The translations under genes were made by a program, and so were the position numbers. Source: Moniliophthora roreri (lineage: Eukaryota; Basidiomycota; Agaricomycetes; Agaricales; Marasmiaceae). From it: DNA of 64,000 nt. Positions 47,875-60,577 of the stretch are shown piece by piece. Below the pieces are notes generated by a model that worked only from the letters and a program-made list of their open reading frames with translations, was not told where the DNA came from and searched no databases. Position 1 is the first letter of the stretch, and each line of letters begins with the position of its first letter. The DNA lies in assembly GCA_001466705.2 (NCBI GenBank), contig LATX02000024.1:124001-188000 (forward strand), written 5' to 3'.

Positions 47875-49195
47875 TCAGACAGTAGATATCCATAGGTGAC
47901 CACCCAAGGGCTTAAGATGGATAACACAGAGCCATTTGAGCGTCGAGGTATTGCGAATACCGCTAGCCTTCACTTTGGCACGAATCCATCCCATTGATTC
48001 TTCAGGTATGAATGTGTCCATATCCATGTCAGGAAAGTTGAACTTCGTTGGGAATGAAAACTTGCTCCAAAACGATACCACTTTACCTGGAAGCCAAGAT
48101 TCAACAGCCTTCCGCAAAAGCAAGAAATAATGAATTGGAATTCGAGGAATAAAGATGTCTGCAAGGTCGTGTGTTTTCGTGAAGTGATTTGCCGCCAGCC
48201 ATTCTGCAATTTCATCTTCTACCTGGAATTGCTCGCACCACGTCGAAAGTTCAGAGGATGGCGACAGCCAACAACGTGGAAACATTTTCGAGCCCAACAG
48301 CCATAAATCGCTTGCCTCTGCTTCAAAAGGATGCGCGAGGTGCCAGGGGTCGCTCGGTCCACGTTTTACGGCGTCTCGCATGCCTGCCTGTTCCAAACAA
48401 AAACAATCGTCTTCAGTCAACCCAGCTGCCTCAACGTGGTCGCGGCTAAGGCATCTGAGCAACAAAGTATGGGTCACATTACAGTCCTGCAATTTCTTGA
48501 GAACCCTTGCTTCTGACGGCTTATAGAGCATACGTTTGATTGGCATGGGCAGGAAGATGTAGCCTGGTGGAAAGAATGGGCGGATGACGGGAATAGAAAT
48601 AGCCAGCCATTGTTCAACTGCTACCCGGAGCAACAGGAGATGTCCTAGAGCGAGCCCGCCGGGATGGGGGGTCTTTGTCCATTCAAGTCCGACGAGATCG
48701 TGTGTAGTTTTAACCCCAAAAGACGTCAAAGCCCGAATGCTAACATCGGGGACCCCGTATTCCTGGCCCCACGGTGCAATGCTCGCTGCTTCTCGAAAAC
48801 TAGGGAAGCTGCGCGCGGGACCTAGGACGAACGTATCATCTGTTGTCTGCTGGCTTGAGTTGACTGGTTTTATATCAGGATGAGTCTGTTCATATTCGGT
48901 GAGGTGTGTTATCAAGATTAGGACTTTAATCTACGCACCTCCTCGTCCTTTACTCCAGAAACTCCGCCTTGGCTGTCGTTCAGTGATATAGCTTCTTCCT
49001 ATTGAATTCATGTCAACCCATTATGTAGCCCACATAATCGTCTAAATATTACCTGAGGTTCAAGCTTGACAGACTGAGACCGTTGCCTCTGTGGAGTCTT
49101 TAGGTTCATTCAGGCTTTGCCGAACCAAGACGACTGACCTTGGCAGGAGACTCCTCCACTGAGTGAATGACTTCAAGGTCCTTGCGTTTCACCAT
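47875..49195 (-). CDS. Protein with repeated SAM-like helical units, unfamiliar
   Basis: Four exons: three short ones (MVKRKDLEVIHSVEESPAK; TPQRQRSQSVKLEPQ; EEAISLNDSQGGVSGVKDEE) joined in phase 0 to a long last exon starting at THPDIKPV. The last exon shows a repeated helical pattern: ALTSFGVKTTHDLVGLEW...GHLLLLRVAVEQWL, and WLAANHFTKTHDLADIF...HYFLLLRKAVESWL, with weaker versions around LQDCNVTHTLLLRCLSRDHV and VKASGIRNTSTLKWL. The spacing hydrophobic-T-T-HDL then LLLRxAVExWL resembles SAM or related five-helix binding modules. The basic N-terminus with VKLEPQEE resembles a SUMO-type psiKxE site. Function unknown; a scaffold is plausible. Confidence 0.65.
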
Positions 49196-49891
49196 GATCC
49201 GTAGGTATGTAGAGGATGATTAAGAATCCATCTGCTTTTATCCTCTCTGGAGTAAGACAGGAGGGCCGCGGACCACAGCCTCATGGAATGCAACAGACAT
49301 CATACGAGACATGGAAGATGGAGAACGGTGTTCCTGGAATGCATTATGAGCTTGTGGCGATGAGCTTTGTATTGGAGCCAGAAATTAGAACCCACTGGGC
49401 TGACGGAAGTTTGAGGCAATAACTTCAGGTGGAGACTCGAGAGGTGAAGCCGGTTCGATTATACATACCAACACAATCGAGGTGTTCATTTAACGCTGAA
49501 TCGTACAATGTAGAAATACAAAAAAGCTAAATAATAAAAAAAGCGAGCGGGAGAGACAGTGTTCTAGTGAATGAATGAATATGCTGAACCAGTTGCTCCC
49601 GGTCCCAACCGTGACGAGGAACGAGAGATTGGTTATGAATAGGTAAAGGTATCATTCATATGTGCAGGCAAGATATGAATATGGATTAGAGAAGGAAATG
49701 CGAGAAATCAAGAGACTGGGTGGTAGAAATGGTTCGGTCGTCAATGGTCGTACAACAGTCGTAATCAAGTTTCTAAAATGATCAAAGACGGATACAAGGA
49801 AGGAAATAGTTAAAGGAATGTTGGTGTTCAAATCTGAGGATAGAGATTTAAAGAATAAGTTAGCACATATATAAGTAGCGCCAGCCTGCCA
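49196..49891. other. Intergenic, 0.7 kb
   Basis: Promoter of the repeat-protein gene and 3' flank of the next gene. Nothing recognised; a 68-codon plus-strand frame at 49216 is unsupported. Confidence 0.5.
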
Positions 49892-52717
49892 TTACACCGC
49901 CCAATCGTCGTAACCAGCAGAATAACTTCCTCTGCCGCCACTGGCACCACCACCCCATGTCCTCCCAAAACGATCCTCCAACCGATCGTTTCTCAATGTT
50001 GACCCGCCGCCAGCACCGATTAACCACCCCAACCAACCTCCAACATCGTCATCATCGTCATCTCCCTTCTCAGAGTCCGACAAACTCCTCCTTCTCCCGT
50101 GGTTACTCTTCTTCTTCCTCCCTCGAAGCTTTGAAGGTCCGCCTCTCGTAGCACCCGAATACGACTCTGGTAATTCCGCAAAGCTTATCCTCTTGGGTGT
50201 CGAAGACCCAGACACATTGGCACTATGGGACATATGGTTTGGCGTACGTGGCGGTGAGAGTGTATCACCTTTATCCACTTCCTTCCCTTTTCCTTTCGCA
50301 TTCGCAATGCGACTACGACTCAACACAGAAGCAACACCAGCAGCGAAAAGCCCGGGTAAGCGGAACGCAGACCCAGAAGCCGTCGTTGATGACGACGCAG
50401 CAGCTTCCGATGCCTCGGCAACTGTCTTGGCGGCCACTTCAGCAGCGACAACTGCTGGCGATTCAGTAGGAGTGACTGGCATTGGGCTTGCGGGGCCTAC
50501 AGGCGTGGCAACGCCAGATGATCTACCTTTCAACGCCGACTGCCTTGGAGGACTAGGCGGTCTGGTCGAACTCGAATGCTTGCCTTTCGTGAGCAGCCTC
50601 GATATGCTTGCAGTAGCGTTCGACGTTCCAGCTTCAGCAGGTGTTCCAGTTGTGTCCGCTTTGTGCAACAAAGCAGGCGGCCGAAATATAACCTGGTACT
50701 CTTGGCTAGGAGACACAGGTGCTGGGGCTGGTGGCGGCTGTTCGTCGAGGATTCTGCGGAGTTCCAACACGGTACGCTTGGCTGAAGGCCCTTTCCGACG
50801 AGGGACTCCATCTATTTCACCATCTGATGATGATGAAGACGTCGAAGATCGAGAAGATGAAGAAAACCCTTCAAGAGGAGGCGTCATCTTTCGACCACAG
50901 GCTGGTCCCGTGCCAGTGACAGCAGGAGGCTTTGGCGTTTCAGAACGCGTCCGTCCCAGAGTCACACCCAGACCGGCCCATGCTCCACTTCTCTGAGGCG
51001 AAGTTGACTTTCTCCGTTTTGAGGACAACACTCCAGGTCGTTCTGTGTTAAGATTCGTAGTACTCGCTCGGCTGTTGACAGAACTTCTCCGTGACATGTT
51101 CGTAAACGGTAAACTCGGAGATGTCAGCGTGGAAGATGTGGGGGTCGAACCCGATGACGTTGCTACGGCTGAACCAGAATTCTGCTTGTATACCGATGAC
51201 AGCATGTTGTACGCCTTCGTCGAAGGCTCCAAGGGTTTCTCAGTTACCACTGGTTCGGAAGGTTGCCCGTGCAGAGTATCGTTCGACGTCAGAGGAAGTG
51301 AAGTCGAAGACATTCCACGATAGGAGGACGAGGTTGCACGGAGGCCAAGTGTGGATGGTAGAGTAATAGTGTCTGCGTCCGAGTTGGCTTCGATGTACTG
51401 TGTGAATGCTCTAGGAGGAGGGGCAATAAGTCGATCTCGCTGTTGTTGTTCTAGTCGTAGATGCGGCATTTCATCATCTAAATGGGATTGGCGATGATAT
51501 GAAGCATGAAGCTTAGTCGGGGCATCGGGTTCACCCCGTCCTAAGTCGACTGATGAGGACATTCGTCGATTGTGCTGATGGCGAGTAGGCCGTTGTACCT
51601 GGGCTTGCAAGGACGGTAGTAGCCTTCTGTCCTTTAACGGCGACTCCACAGGCATACTGCTGCTCACGCTCCCTTCGGACCTCGACTGCTCGTTGCTTGT
51701 CCTTCTTCTACCACTCTCGACCTCTACCTCAGTGTCGTCGACAGACTCACCTCCTTCGCCACCACCAAACAACCTCTCTACACCTCTTCTGATCTCATCC
51801 AAATCATCCGCCCAACCGTCGTGCACACTTCGCCAATTCTTAATCCGCGATTCCAGAGCATCATAGCGTCGGTCGATCCCACCACCACGATCATCTTCTG
51901 GGCTAATCTCGCATGTCCGCCCACGAGTTGTACTCAGCCTGTTGGGATTCTGTGGTGTCGCTGTCTCTTCCTCTGCAACAGATAATAGCGTAGACAGACT
52001 TGAGCGAGTTGTAATGGATGACTGAAGCAGCGCATTCGACATTTCCAATGCATGCACGCTTCGCTCCAGCAGTGAATCGAGAAACAGATCCGATGAATTT
52101 GGGCTCGAAATCGGACTTGCGCGAGACGAATGCGAATTTATACCTGGCGTAACCGGTGACCGCAATGCTACCATGCCTTGAGTTGCGGAATTAAAGCTTC
52201 CTGCGGACTTGGTCGACTTGTGCGATGGAAATCTCCTAGGTCTTCTGGGTGATATCGGAGCACTGGTATAATGATTATCTCCACCAAACCTAGTAAGCTG
52301 TGGAACGTACTCCGGCTGCAGTAGTTGACGGTGATGCCGTCTGTGATGTCTCCTTGGATGATACTGCCCGGTTTCGCCTTCCAATTCTGACTCGCTACCG
52401 GAACCGGTATCTGTGTCCTCGTCAGCCTCCTCTGCGCTATCAGGGTAATCAGGTGGCAGATCCAAGGGCGTCGTCTCCTCTGAATTTACTCCTTGCTGCC
52501 CAAGTACGTCTATTGCCGATCTCCCTGATCCTGTCGTCGTCGTTGTCGTTGTAGTAGTAGTTGTCGTCGTTTGAGCCCAGCCTCCCGTTGGAATATACTC
52601 TGGTAGAGTTGAGGTAGTATCTGACGAAAGTCTCAACGCCGAAACCCGTTTTCGGTGAGTACGCCGGTTAGAGTTGTAGGGAGAGTTAGATGGAAAGGAC
52701 TGCTGGAGTTTTGACAT
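49892..52717 (-). CDS. Large Ser-rich low-complexity protein, unknown
   Basis: Single exon of 941 codons, unusual here. The sequence is mostly disordered: a run of 13 Thr near residue 55, acidic stretch DSAEEADEDTDTGSGSESE, His/Arg-rich HPRRHHRRHHRQLL, many SPR/SP motifs and Ser-rich blocks (GFSSSSRSSTSSSSSDGEID). A short helical part, RIKNWRSVHDGWADDLDEIR, near residue 310 is the only segment likely to fold. The C-terminus has basic KLRGRKKKSNHGRRRSLSD, then GGWLGWLIGAGGG. Many SP and RRxS sites suggest kinase targets, as in polarity or cytoskeleton scaffolds. I do not recognise a family. The long antisense frame (50193-50996) is a codon-bias shadow. Confidence 0.7.
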   Translation of the reverse strand: MSKLQQSFPSNSPYNSNRRTHRKRVSALRLSSDTTSTLPEYIPTGGWAQTTTTTTTTTTTTTGSGRSAIDVLGQQGVNSEETTPLDLPPDYPDSAEEADEDTDTGSGSESELEGETGQYHPRRHHRRHHRQLLQPEYVPQLTRFGGDNHYTSAPISPRRPRRFPSHKSTKSAGSFNSATQGMVALRSPVTPGINSHSSRASPISSPNSSDLFLDSLLERSVHALEMSNALLQSSITTRSSLSTLLSVAEEETATPQNPNRLSTTRGRTCEISPEDDRGGGIDRRYDALESRIKNWRSVHDGWADDLDEIRRGVERLFGGGEGGESVDDTEVEVESGRRRTSNEQSRSEGSVSSSMPVESPLKDRRLLPSLQAQVQRPTRHQHNRRMSSSVDLGRGEPDAPTKLHASYHRQSHLDDEMPHLRLEQQQRDRLIAPPPRAFTQYIEANSDADTITLPSTLGLRATSSSYRGMSSTSLPLTSNDTLHGQPSEPVVTEKPLEPSTKAYNMLSSVYKQNSGSAVATSSGSTPTSSTLTSPSLPFTNMSRRSSVNSRASTTNLNTERPGVLSSKRRKSTSPQRSGAWAGLGVTLGRTRSETPKPPAVTGTGPACGRKMTPPLEGFSSSSRSSTSSSSSDGEIDGVPRRKGPSAKRTVLELRRILDEQPPPAPAPVSPSQEYQVIFRPPALLHKADTTGTPAEAGTSNATASISRLLTKGKHSSSTRPPSPPRQSALKGRSSGVATPVGPASPMPVTPTESPAVVAAEVAAKTVAEASEAAASSSTTASGSAFRLPGLFAAGVASVLSRSRIANAKGKGKEVDKGDTLSPPRTPNHMSHSANVSGSSTPKRISFAELPESYSGATRGGPSKLRGRKKKSNHGRRRSLSDSEKGDDDDDDVGGWLGWLIGAGGGSTLRNDRLEDRFGRTWGGGASGGRGSYSAGYDDWAV
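52532..52571 (-). repeat. Trinucleotide repeat coding poly-Thr
   Basis: Impure ACN triplet run on the minus strand giving 13 consecutive Thr in the Ser-rich protein. Length may vary between strains. Confidence 0.8.
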
Positions 52718-53100
52718 GACTCGAGGTTAGGAAAGGGCTAGCGCTGGTAGCGCTGCCGGGGACAGAAATTCTCGCGCAGAAAGGTTGGTGAATGAGGTCA
52801 ACTGCTGTAAACTCTCAGGCTTTACCGCCAGGAAGGATTACGTCATCCGGCCCGCAGGCTTCACGATGCCTCATGCATGATGCAGCTGCGGCGTTGAATT
52901 ACCAAGCTTGCCTCTACACCCGTCTCAAGAGAAAAACAAATTTCTATTTGATATGATCATCTCTATACTCCACAAGACAAAGCCAGGTCAATTCTCAAAT
53001 CCCAAATGCCGAAAGGAAGGACCCAACTCTAGGTGGGTATAGTACAAAAGCAAGCAATAAAACGTGAGGATGAGAAAAAATCTAATATACCCATGTTCCT
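52718..53100. other. Intergenic, 0.38 kb
   Basis: 5' flank of the Ser-rich gene and 3' flank of the phosphodiesterase gene; no feature seen. Confidence 0.5.
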
Positions 53101-54773
53101 TCATGCAGCAGACTGAATCGTGGCAGCAGATGGAGGCTCGGTATCAGTAGAACTGAATGGTCCAGCTATGCTCTCCAGGTATCGTCTAGCCAAAAACTCC
53201 ATGCCCTGCTGATACGGCGTATAATAGCGCAACGTTGTCCAGAGGAACACACGTCCATATCGACCACCAATCTTCTCATAGTCAGCTGTGGAGACGATGG
53301 TCATCAGTTGTACCACTTGGTTTCGCCGGAAGACAACTTACTGCTCAAGTTACGTCTCATCTCCAACCACGTCTGCGTCACATCGGTGATGATGACATCT
53401 ACACCCCATCTGGAGGCCTGGAAAGGAGGCGGCGATCATTAGCCACGGGAACTTGCGCAAGCTGGAAAAGAATACAAACCTCCATCATCTGCTCGGGCTT
53501 ATTGACTGTCCAGATCATCAGCTTTTTTCCGGCCTTTTTACAATCTCTCCTGAACCTATACAACGCATCAAAGATATCATCAGCCATTGCCCGATAACAA
53601 GGAAGATATAGAGACCTACCCTTCACCATCCTTCCCAGCCATGGACGGGAACGACATCGACATGGTCCCACAATCGTCCCAAAAGTACTTTCTTGCCAAG
53701 TCCGGGCTGTTTCCCAAATATGAACGATCGCAATATGGCATCCTCGCTTTTGCAAAGGCCAAAAACCTCGGATGCCAGAGACCTAGCAACAACCTCGGGG
53801 CCAGTACAGTTTCCCATTCTGGTTGAGCACTGATGATTTGGTGCATCAACGAAAATAGACGGTCAGGGTCATTCTGGACTTTAACGTCAACGTTGAATTT
53901 GACGTGTCGATTTTCGGGCTATAAGGAAATACGATCGGGGGTAGAAACAAGGTCAGCTTACTGGGAATAACGCGGAGGCAGACATACCCTCATGAGCAAT
54001 GCAACCGTTTCTGCGAATGTGGGAATGGCTTGATGAGGTTCTTTCACGGTCCGAACGTGTTCCATTCCATTTTCGCCGTACCAGTTTCGCTCCTTGATTT
54101 GGCCTTTTGAGAAACACGTTTGTCATCACGTTAGGACAGAAGATCAGACATGACTCACCGTTGGAGTTGGTCGTTCGTGATAGGTCTTTGCAAGCGTGGG
54201 ACGTTAGCGAATGCGTATCACGGAAAGAACCGTTGCTCACCTGGATCGTGGAACATGACCACCACGTCGTCTAACGAAACATGGACGTCTGCCGACTGAG
54301 GTCACGAAAGCGGTTCCTTCGAAGAGGGTAGGGAGGGAGCATGTGGGGGGTTTGAGGGTGTATGGCGCGCGTACAAGACGACAACGAGTGCAACGTATAC
54401 TTATTTATCAATAAAAAATTGGAGACGCGCGCCAATGACAATAAGGACAAGGGTGAACATGGCAAAAAACCCCCCACAGCGGAGAGACATGATATGATGA
54501 AAGCTCAAATACCGCTCTCGATGCCCTCCGCCCCATCTTGAATAGCGGCTTCAAAGCTGGCGAGCGTGTTCTCGGGATATGCTGCTGAAGCCTATTCAAT
54601 ATGGTGATTAATGGGCTTTCTTGTTCTTTGCGGGGATGAGTAACGTACACCGCGATGACCCCAGCACTCTGTGGATATTGTGAGTTAGAATTCAGACATT
54701 TCACTGGACTGAAAGGACACATACGAGGTAGAGTCCTTCCTGAAGGTACAGAGATAGCAGATGGTGCAACCAT
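53101..54773 (-). CDS. Glycerophosphodiester phosphodiesterase
   Basis: GDPD-family TIM-barrel enzyme that hydrolyses glycerophosphodiesters (deacylated phospholipids) to glycerol-3-phosphate and an alcohol. About eight exons. The first, MVAPSAISVPSGRTLP, joins to QCWGHRGASAAYPENTLASF (catalytic His of HRG), then EGIESDVHVSLDD with the metal-binding Glu and Asp, then VVMFHDPDLSRTTNSNG with the second catalytic His. Later strands: HVKFNVDVKVQNDP, GKKLMIWTVNKPEQMME, WGVDVIITD. The end, GPFSSTDTEPPSAATIQSAA, is a short tail. One intron (about 54285-54512) is over 200 nt, much longer than the rest. No signal peptide, so likely cytosolic. It lies beside a PlsC acyltransferase in the same orientation, so two phospholipid-turnover genes are adjacent. 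Confidence 0.9.
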
Positions 54774-55014
54774 GGTCGTTAAGATGAGAAGTAAAGGGAA
54801 AGAAAGGATGGTACAGGCCTGTCAACGTTTGCAAATCCAAATTTTATAAAACGGCCCCTCGGTCACCTCGCGGGGTAAAAAAAAAGGAACCCTGTTCCGA
54901 TTACGTACAGTTTGGTTTCCAGAAGAACGTGCGAAGCGTAGGTGCCACGTGGCATTTATCGTAAAAATATTCAATTATTTTATATTTTATGTAATTTCTC
55001 ATTACGGGCGTTAC

Positions 55015-56254
55015 TTAGGTCGGTCTCCCAACAAGTATCATTCCCTCGTCCTCCTCCGTCTCTGTCCCATTCTCACTTGCAGTACGCACACCCGTAGACG
55101 AGGAAGCTATCGAGGCTGTCGATCCTTGTCTAGCGCTGGTCAACCCCTGATCAATTGCACGACTCGTTTCAGGCGGAGGAGATATTTGTCCGTCCCTGTC
55201 AGATGGTCCTGGCGAGGGGGTAGGCGACAGGGATGGTCCGTCGGACGACATTGTAATGGACGGCAGAGGGTCTTGTGCCTCCTCAGCTCCGGACGGCGAA
55301 ACGTCTGTCGTCTTCTCGGCTGGAACTTTGACGGAAATGTCACGAAGGGCATCTATCATTTGATTCCGCACTTTGGCTGCCAGATCCGGAACATCCTTAG
55401 CAGTTAGGCCAACTGTTGGCACTGGAGGAAGAACTACGAGAATACATAATTTTAGCGAAATGAATCAATGGTCAAGTCAAAAAAGTCCTTACCCCGAACT
55501 TTCACAACCCCGCTCTCAAAAACGTCCTTGTGGTACAACCTCCAGTAATTTTCAGTAACCACAGGCACAATCGGAATACCAGCCTGAATGGCTAAATGGA
55601 ATCCGCCCTTCTTGAGTGGAAGCATGTCCGGAACTTGAGAAAGATGCCGCGTGCCCTCGGGATACATCCACAGAGAAATTTGTTTGGCCTTCATGAGCTC
55701 CCCAGCGGCTTCAAGCGAACGTACCGCGCGCGCGTTGTTTCCGCGGTCAATGAAGACCGCACCAGACATGATCATGAAAGGTCCGAGGGGCGTAAAGCGC
55801 AATGAATTCTTCGACATCATGGACGTTCGCATAGGCATTGTTCTAGTAAAATTACATTAATCTCCATCCAGCGTTTTTGAAAATATGGGTGTACCGGAAC
55901 TCACTTGGCGACAGAAAGAATGTCCAGCATACTCTGATGATTACTCATGAACACTGCCGGCCTCGTCTCCAAGTACTCTTCTCCCTCCACTTCAATCTTT
56001 ATCCCCAAGACTCGACTCGTCAACGCATGAAAAGTCCTCGCAATAATAAAGTTCACATCGAACCTTCTCCCAACAATGGACATGGTCGCGGCCACAACGG
56101 CACCCCAAGTTGCGATCGCTGTCAGACATCCAAGGTAGATCCCTAGCCGGCAATAGTACCGACCTTTGGGGGACGACATGGCGAATGTGCGAATGAAGAT
56201 GACTGGTAGAGAGACGTATGCCAGAGGTTTGAAGAGTTTGAATAGGAAAGACAT
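55015..56254 (-). CDS. 1-acyl-sn-glycerol-3-phosphate acyltransferase (PlsC/AGPAT)
   Basis: Makes phosphatidic acid from lysophosphatidic acid and acyl-CoA in the ER membrane (yeast Slc1 type). Exons 56254-55905, 55842-55493, 55433-55015; 372 residues. The N-terminus has hydrophobic segments (FKPLAYVSLPVIFIRTFAM; YLGCLTAIATWGAVVAATMS). Catalytic block I, FMSNHQSMLDIL, is the NHx4D motif; block II is around GAVFIDRGNNARAV; block III is WMYPEGTRHL; block IV is GIPIVPVVTENY. The two introns were placed by phase and join the blocks without gaps. The last ~100 residues are a Ser/Pro/Glu-rich disordered tail (ITMSSDGPSLSPTPSPGPSD) longer than in yeast Slc1, possibly for phosphorylation. Confidence 0.93.
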
Positions 56255-56827
56255 TATGCAGTGGTTATAATCTGATTTGGAAAGTCGTCGAGCGAGTGGG
56301 CAGGGAAAAGTGATGGTGGTTGCCTATAGAGAGGGATGTTGGAGTGTATTAAGGCCTTACACTCGTGTTATAGGGCTGCAGCAGCGCAGTCCAGTCGGGG
56401 CGCTGATGAGAGAAATCGAGAGACGCACTTTTCCAGCTGCCTCTGACGACGAGCATACACATAGCCAAATAAAGAAAGTCGTTTCTCACTGCACCCTCAT
56501 CGCCTTTGCTCTTGATTCGTGATATATTGCATTTTGGATCAATAGGTGAAGGTAATGTTTGTATAAAGTTCGTCTGCAAAGCGACGGTGAATTTTTTTGG
56601 CGACATTGCCAGGCTTCAGGCTTGGAACCATTCATGCTACAGCCCTCTCCAACGTCCATAAAGTTACGCATGAGCGCAAATTCAAAACTAGTGACGTTCT
56701 AAACATGTTCTCTTATATTATTGCTATTTTCATAATTGTTGGGACTCAGCAAAAAGTTTTAGGTAGCATCCTAGCCGTGTGTTGGCGACGATACTTTAAC
56801 ATTGCATAAATCGACGAGTCTCAACAA
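56255..56827. other. Intergenic, 0.57 kb
   Basis: Promoter region of the acyltransferase and 3' flank of the DUF7330-like gene. Nothing recognised. Confidence 0.5.
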
Positions 56828-57605
56828 TTATACAACTATCAATACACCTCCGCCTGCGTGACCATGTTCGTCTATAAATTGTATGTTCACGTTCCCCTCC
56901 TGCACTTGGATGTTATACACGTCAAGACGCTGACCTTCGCACCAGTCCCCGATCAAGTACTTCCTCTTTCCTTCATACTCGCTGATTATACTTATATTTT
57001 TCTCCAGACTACCCTTGACCACCACTTCGCCCGCGGATACCTTCAAAAGCCCAGCTCTATGATTAGGAACTTTCAATTTCACTTCCTTTAACGCATGAAT
57101 ATTGAGAGTCAAGGCAGCACTCATAAGCGTGTTCGGTGCGTCCTTTGGCGACGACAGCATCAGCAAAGAAGACTATATACTCAAAGGTGGCGACTGACCA
57201 GCTCCATAGAAACACTCCCTTTCTCAGATTGCACATCCATCACTATTGGAGGCGTTGCAAAGCTGCTGTAGAGGAAGAGGTCTACTGACAACTCCACGTT
57301 TCCATCTTTAGCCTTGATGTCCAGGTTCTTCGGACGGTCTCCCTCGCTGTCTTCATGGCCTTCCGCCAGGAGGCGAATATCTTCCCGTGAGGGGTCGATA
57401 CAAAATTCTTCTTTTATATCGCCTGTTTCACGATGCAACCGTACATGGTTTGTCTTTGTGCTCGCCTTGTTTGAAGCCCGTGTTACTGACGTTTGGCTCA
57501 CTTCAGGGCAGTTAGCGCAGAATCGTAATGAATCGCAGTTGAAAACGTACCAGAGCCACGACGCCAGGACTTGACGCGATCTTTCAATTTTGTTATTGTC
57601 TGCAT
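56828..57605 (-). CDS. DUF7330-like protein, copy 2
   Basis: Three exons starting at 57605 with MQTITKLKDRVKSWRRGSG, then STKTNHVRLHRETGDIKEEF. GDIKEEFCIDPS corresponds to GEIRERFTLDAS in the copy at 42944. Beta-rich repeats follow: KNLDIKAKDGNVELSVDLFL, VMDVQSEKGSVSMEL, then AALTLNIHALKEVKLKVPNH, VSAGEVVVKGSLEKNISIIS and the end HAGGGVLIVV. The two proteins share the layout but little sequence identity, so they are old paralogues. The N-terminal ~20 residues are basic and helical. Function unknown. Confidence 0.65.
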
Positions 57606-58417
57606 GATGAAGCTTGGTTTGGGCGGCGGGCGGTAGATCAAAGTTTGAAAAAGTGAGAGGTATAAAAGTACTGTACAAACGCGACAGACGGCTTAAAAGC
57701 GAACACTCCAGCGCTCAAAACAGCACAAAGAAGACTCGATGTTACTCAAAGGCTGTACAGCGGCCTTGTACTCAAGAAGCGCTTGTGTGGCCATATCGCC
57801 TCGGGCGCGTCTTTACAGTACATTTACATCTTTTTTCAATAATGATCCATGATCTCCTTGCTCTTTTTGTCGTCAGCATACGCTCACGGGACCTATAGGT
57901 GATGTAATTCATGCGATGAGGCAGGGCAAGAATCATAGTAGGCGCTAGTGAGGTGTATTGAGTGCTGCGTCGAAGATGTTCTTTCTGTACAGCGGCGCAG
58001 TGTGCTTCTTGCGGTGTTGGACCCACTACGCACTGCATGCTTGTACTCTAGCACATGCTTTGTCTAGTCACAAGCATATACAACGAATAGTACAAGGTTT
58101 TGTTATGAACCGTAGCAACCACCGTTTCGACAAAATTGACAATGAAACCGATCCTTCAAGATGCCAGTGAAGCTTCCCGTTTTGCAGTTAAATAAATGCC
58201 ATTTCGACCCTGCTGTAAAACAGTCTACAAGTAAAGGGAAGCTTTTACTGAAGCTGCGGAAAGCGCAGGGTGTACTAGCATTGTATTCCTGGGAATACCC
58301 GAAAGTGTCGTTACAAAACGCTTGTATTTATTAAAATCTGTTGGTATACTTCTACTCTAGTAGGTATCGATGTCCTCGGCTTTAAGTATTTATTCGCGTT
58401 CTTATGGGCTCATCGAA
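57606..58417. other. Intergenic, 0.8 kb
   Basis: No gene, RNA or clear repeat seen; includes the promoter side of the DUF7330-like gene. Confidence 0.5.
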
Positions 58418-59898
<1,481 letters not shown>

Positions 59899-60577
59899 GT
59901 CAAAGATTTCAACGTCGAAAGGCGAGAAGAAATGTGATGTTTCTGAAGCTTGAAAACCACCGGCCTCTGCATTTCATAGTAACATCTCGGCTGCTGCTGG
60001 AGAGTAATCCTGGAAATAGAACTCCGACTAAGAACGATACGGATAAATTGACTCGCTTGATATGAGTCTGCTTGAATTGTCGGTCGGTTAACCGTCCTTT
60101 CGATCGCTCGAGCCCAAAACCTACTTGTTATCTTACTCGTGTTAGCCCCCGGACCTTGCTGACTGACGCAGATTGAGTAGAGTATGAGAAAACGACGTTC
60201 GCGGACGAGATGAAATGGTTGACAAACGGATTCAGCTTGGGGCTAGGGAGTCAAGCTTGACTTAGTACTGCTCACGAAATGAAATCGGTGAACATGCGGG
60301 AAAACAGACAGAGCCTCTCGCATCTTAGGTAGAGTAGTAGGTGGATTGATTTGAGACGTACCGACGGAATCCGTCAGGCAGCCAGCTGCAATTCGAGCAT
60401 GATATGGGCGTTTGCAGGATGAATTGGTACGTCCGACTGTCACTCCTTCATCTTCTGATCACGTGTAACTACGGTCACTCAGTACTCAGGGGTATGTAGT
60501 TGAGATCAAAAGACTGTATCGTGTATATGCCATTTAAGAAATAGGTTGTATAATAAATACGCATCTGATAGTAGTAA
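59899..60577. other. Intergenic, 0.68 kb
   Basis: Former promoter region of the OYE pseudogene, with CTGACTGACGCA (minus TGCGTCAGTCAG, as in the type-II flank) near 60160, then the 3' flank of the F-box gene. No other feature. Confidence 0.45.

Noticed and set aside
50193..50996. Long open frame (267 codons) antisense to the Ser-rich gene
   Set aside because: Mirror of Ser/Thr/Pro-rich coding sequence in the opposite strand; no start context, splice sites or motif of its own.
52532..52571. Structural DNA element at the triplet run
   Set aside because: Explained by a poly-Thr coding run in the Ser-rich protein.
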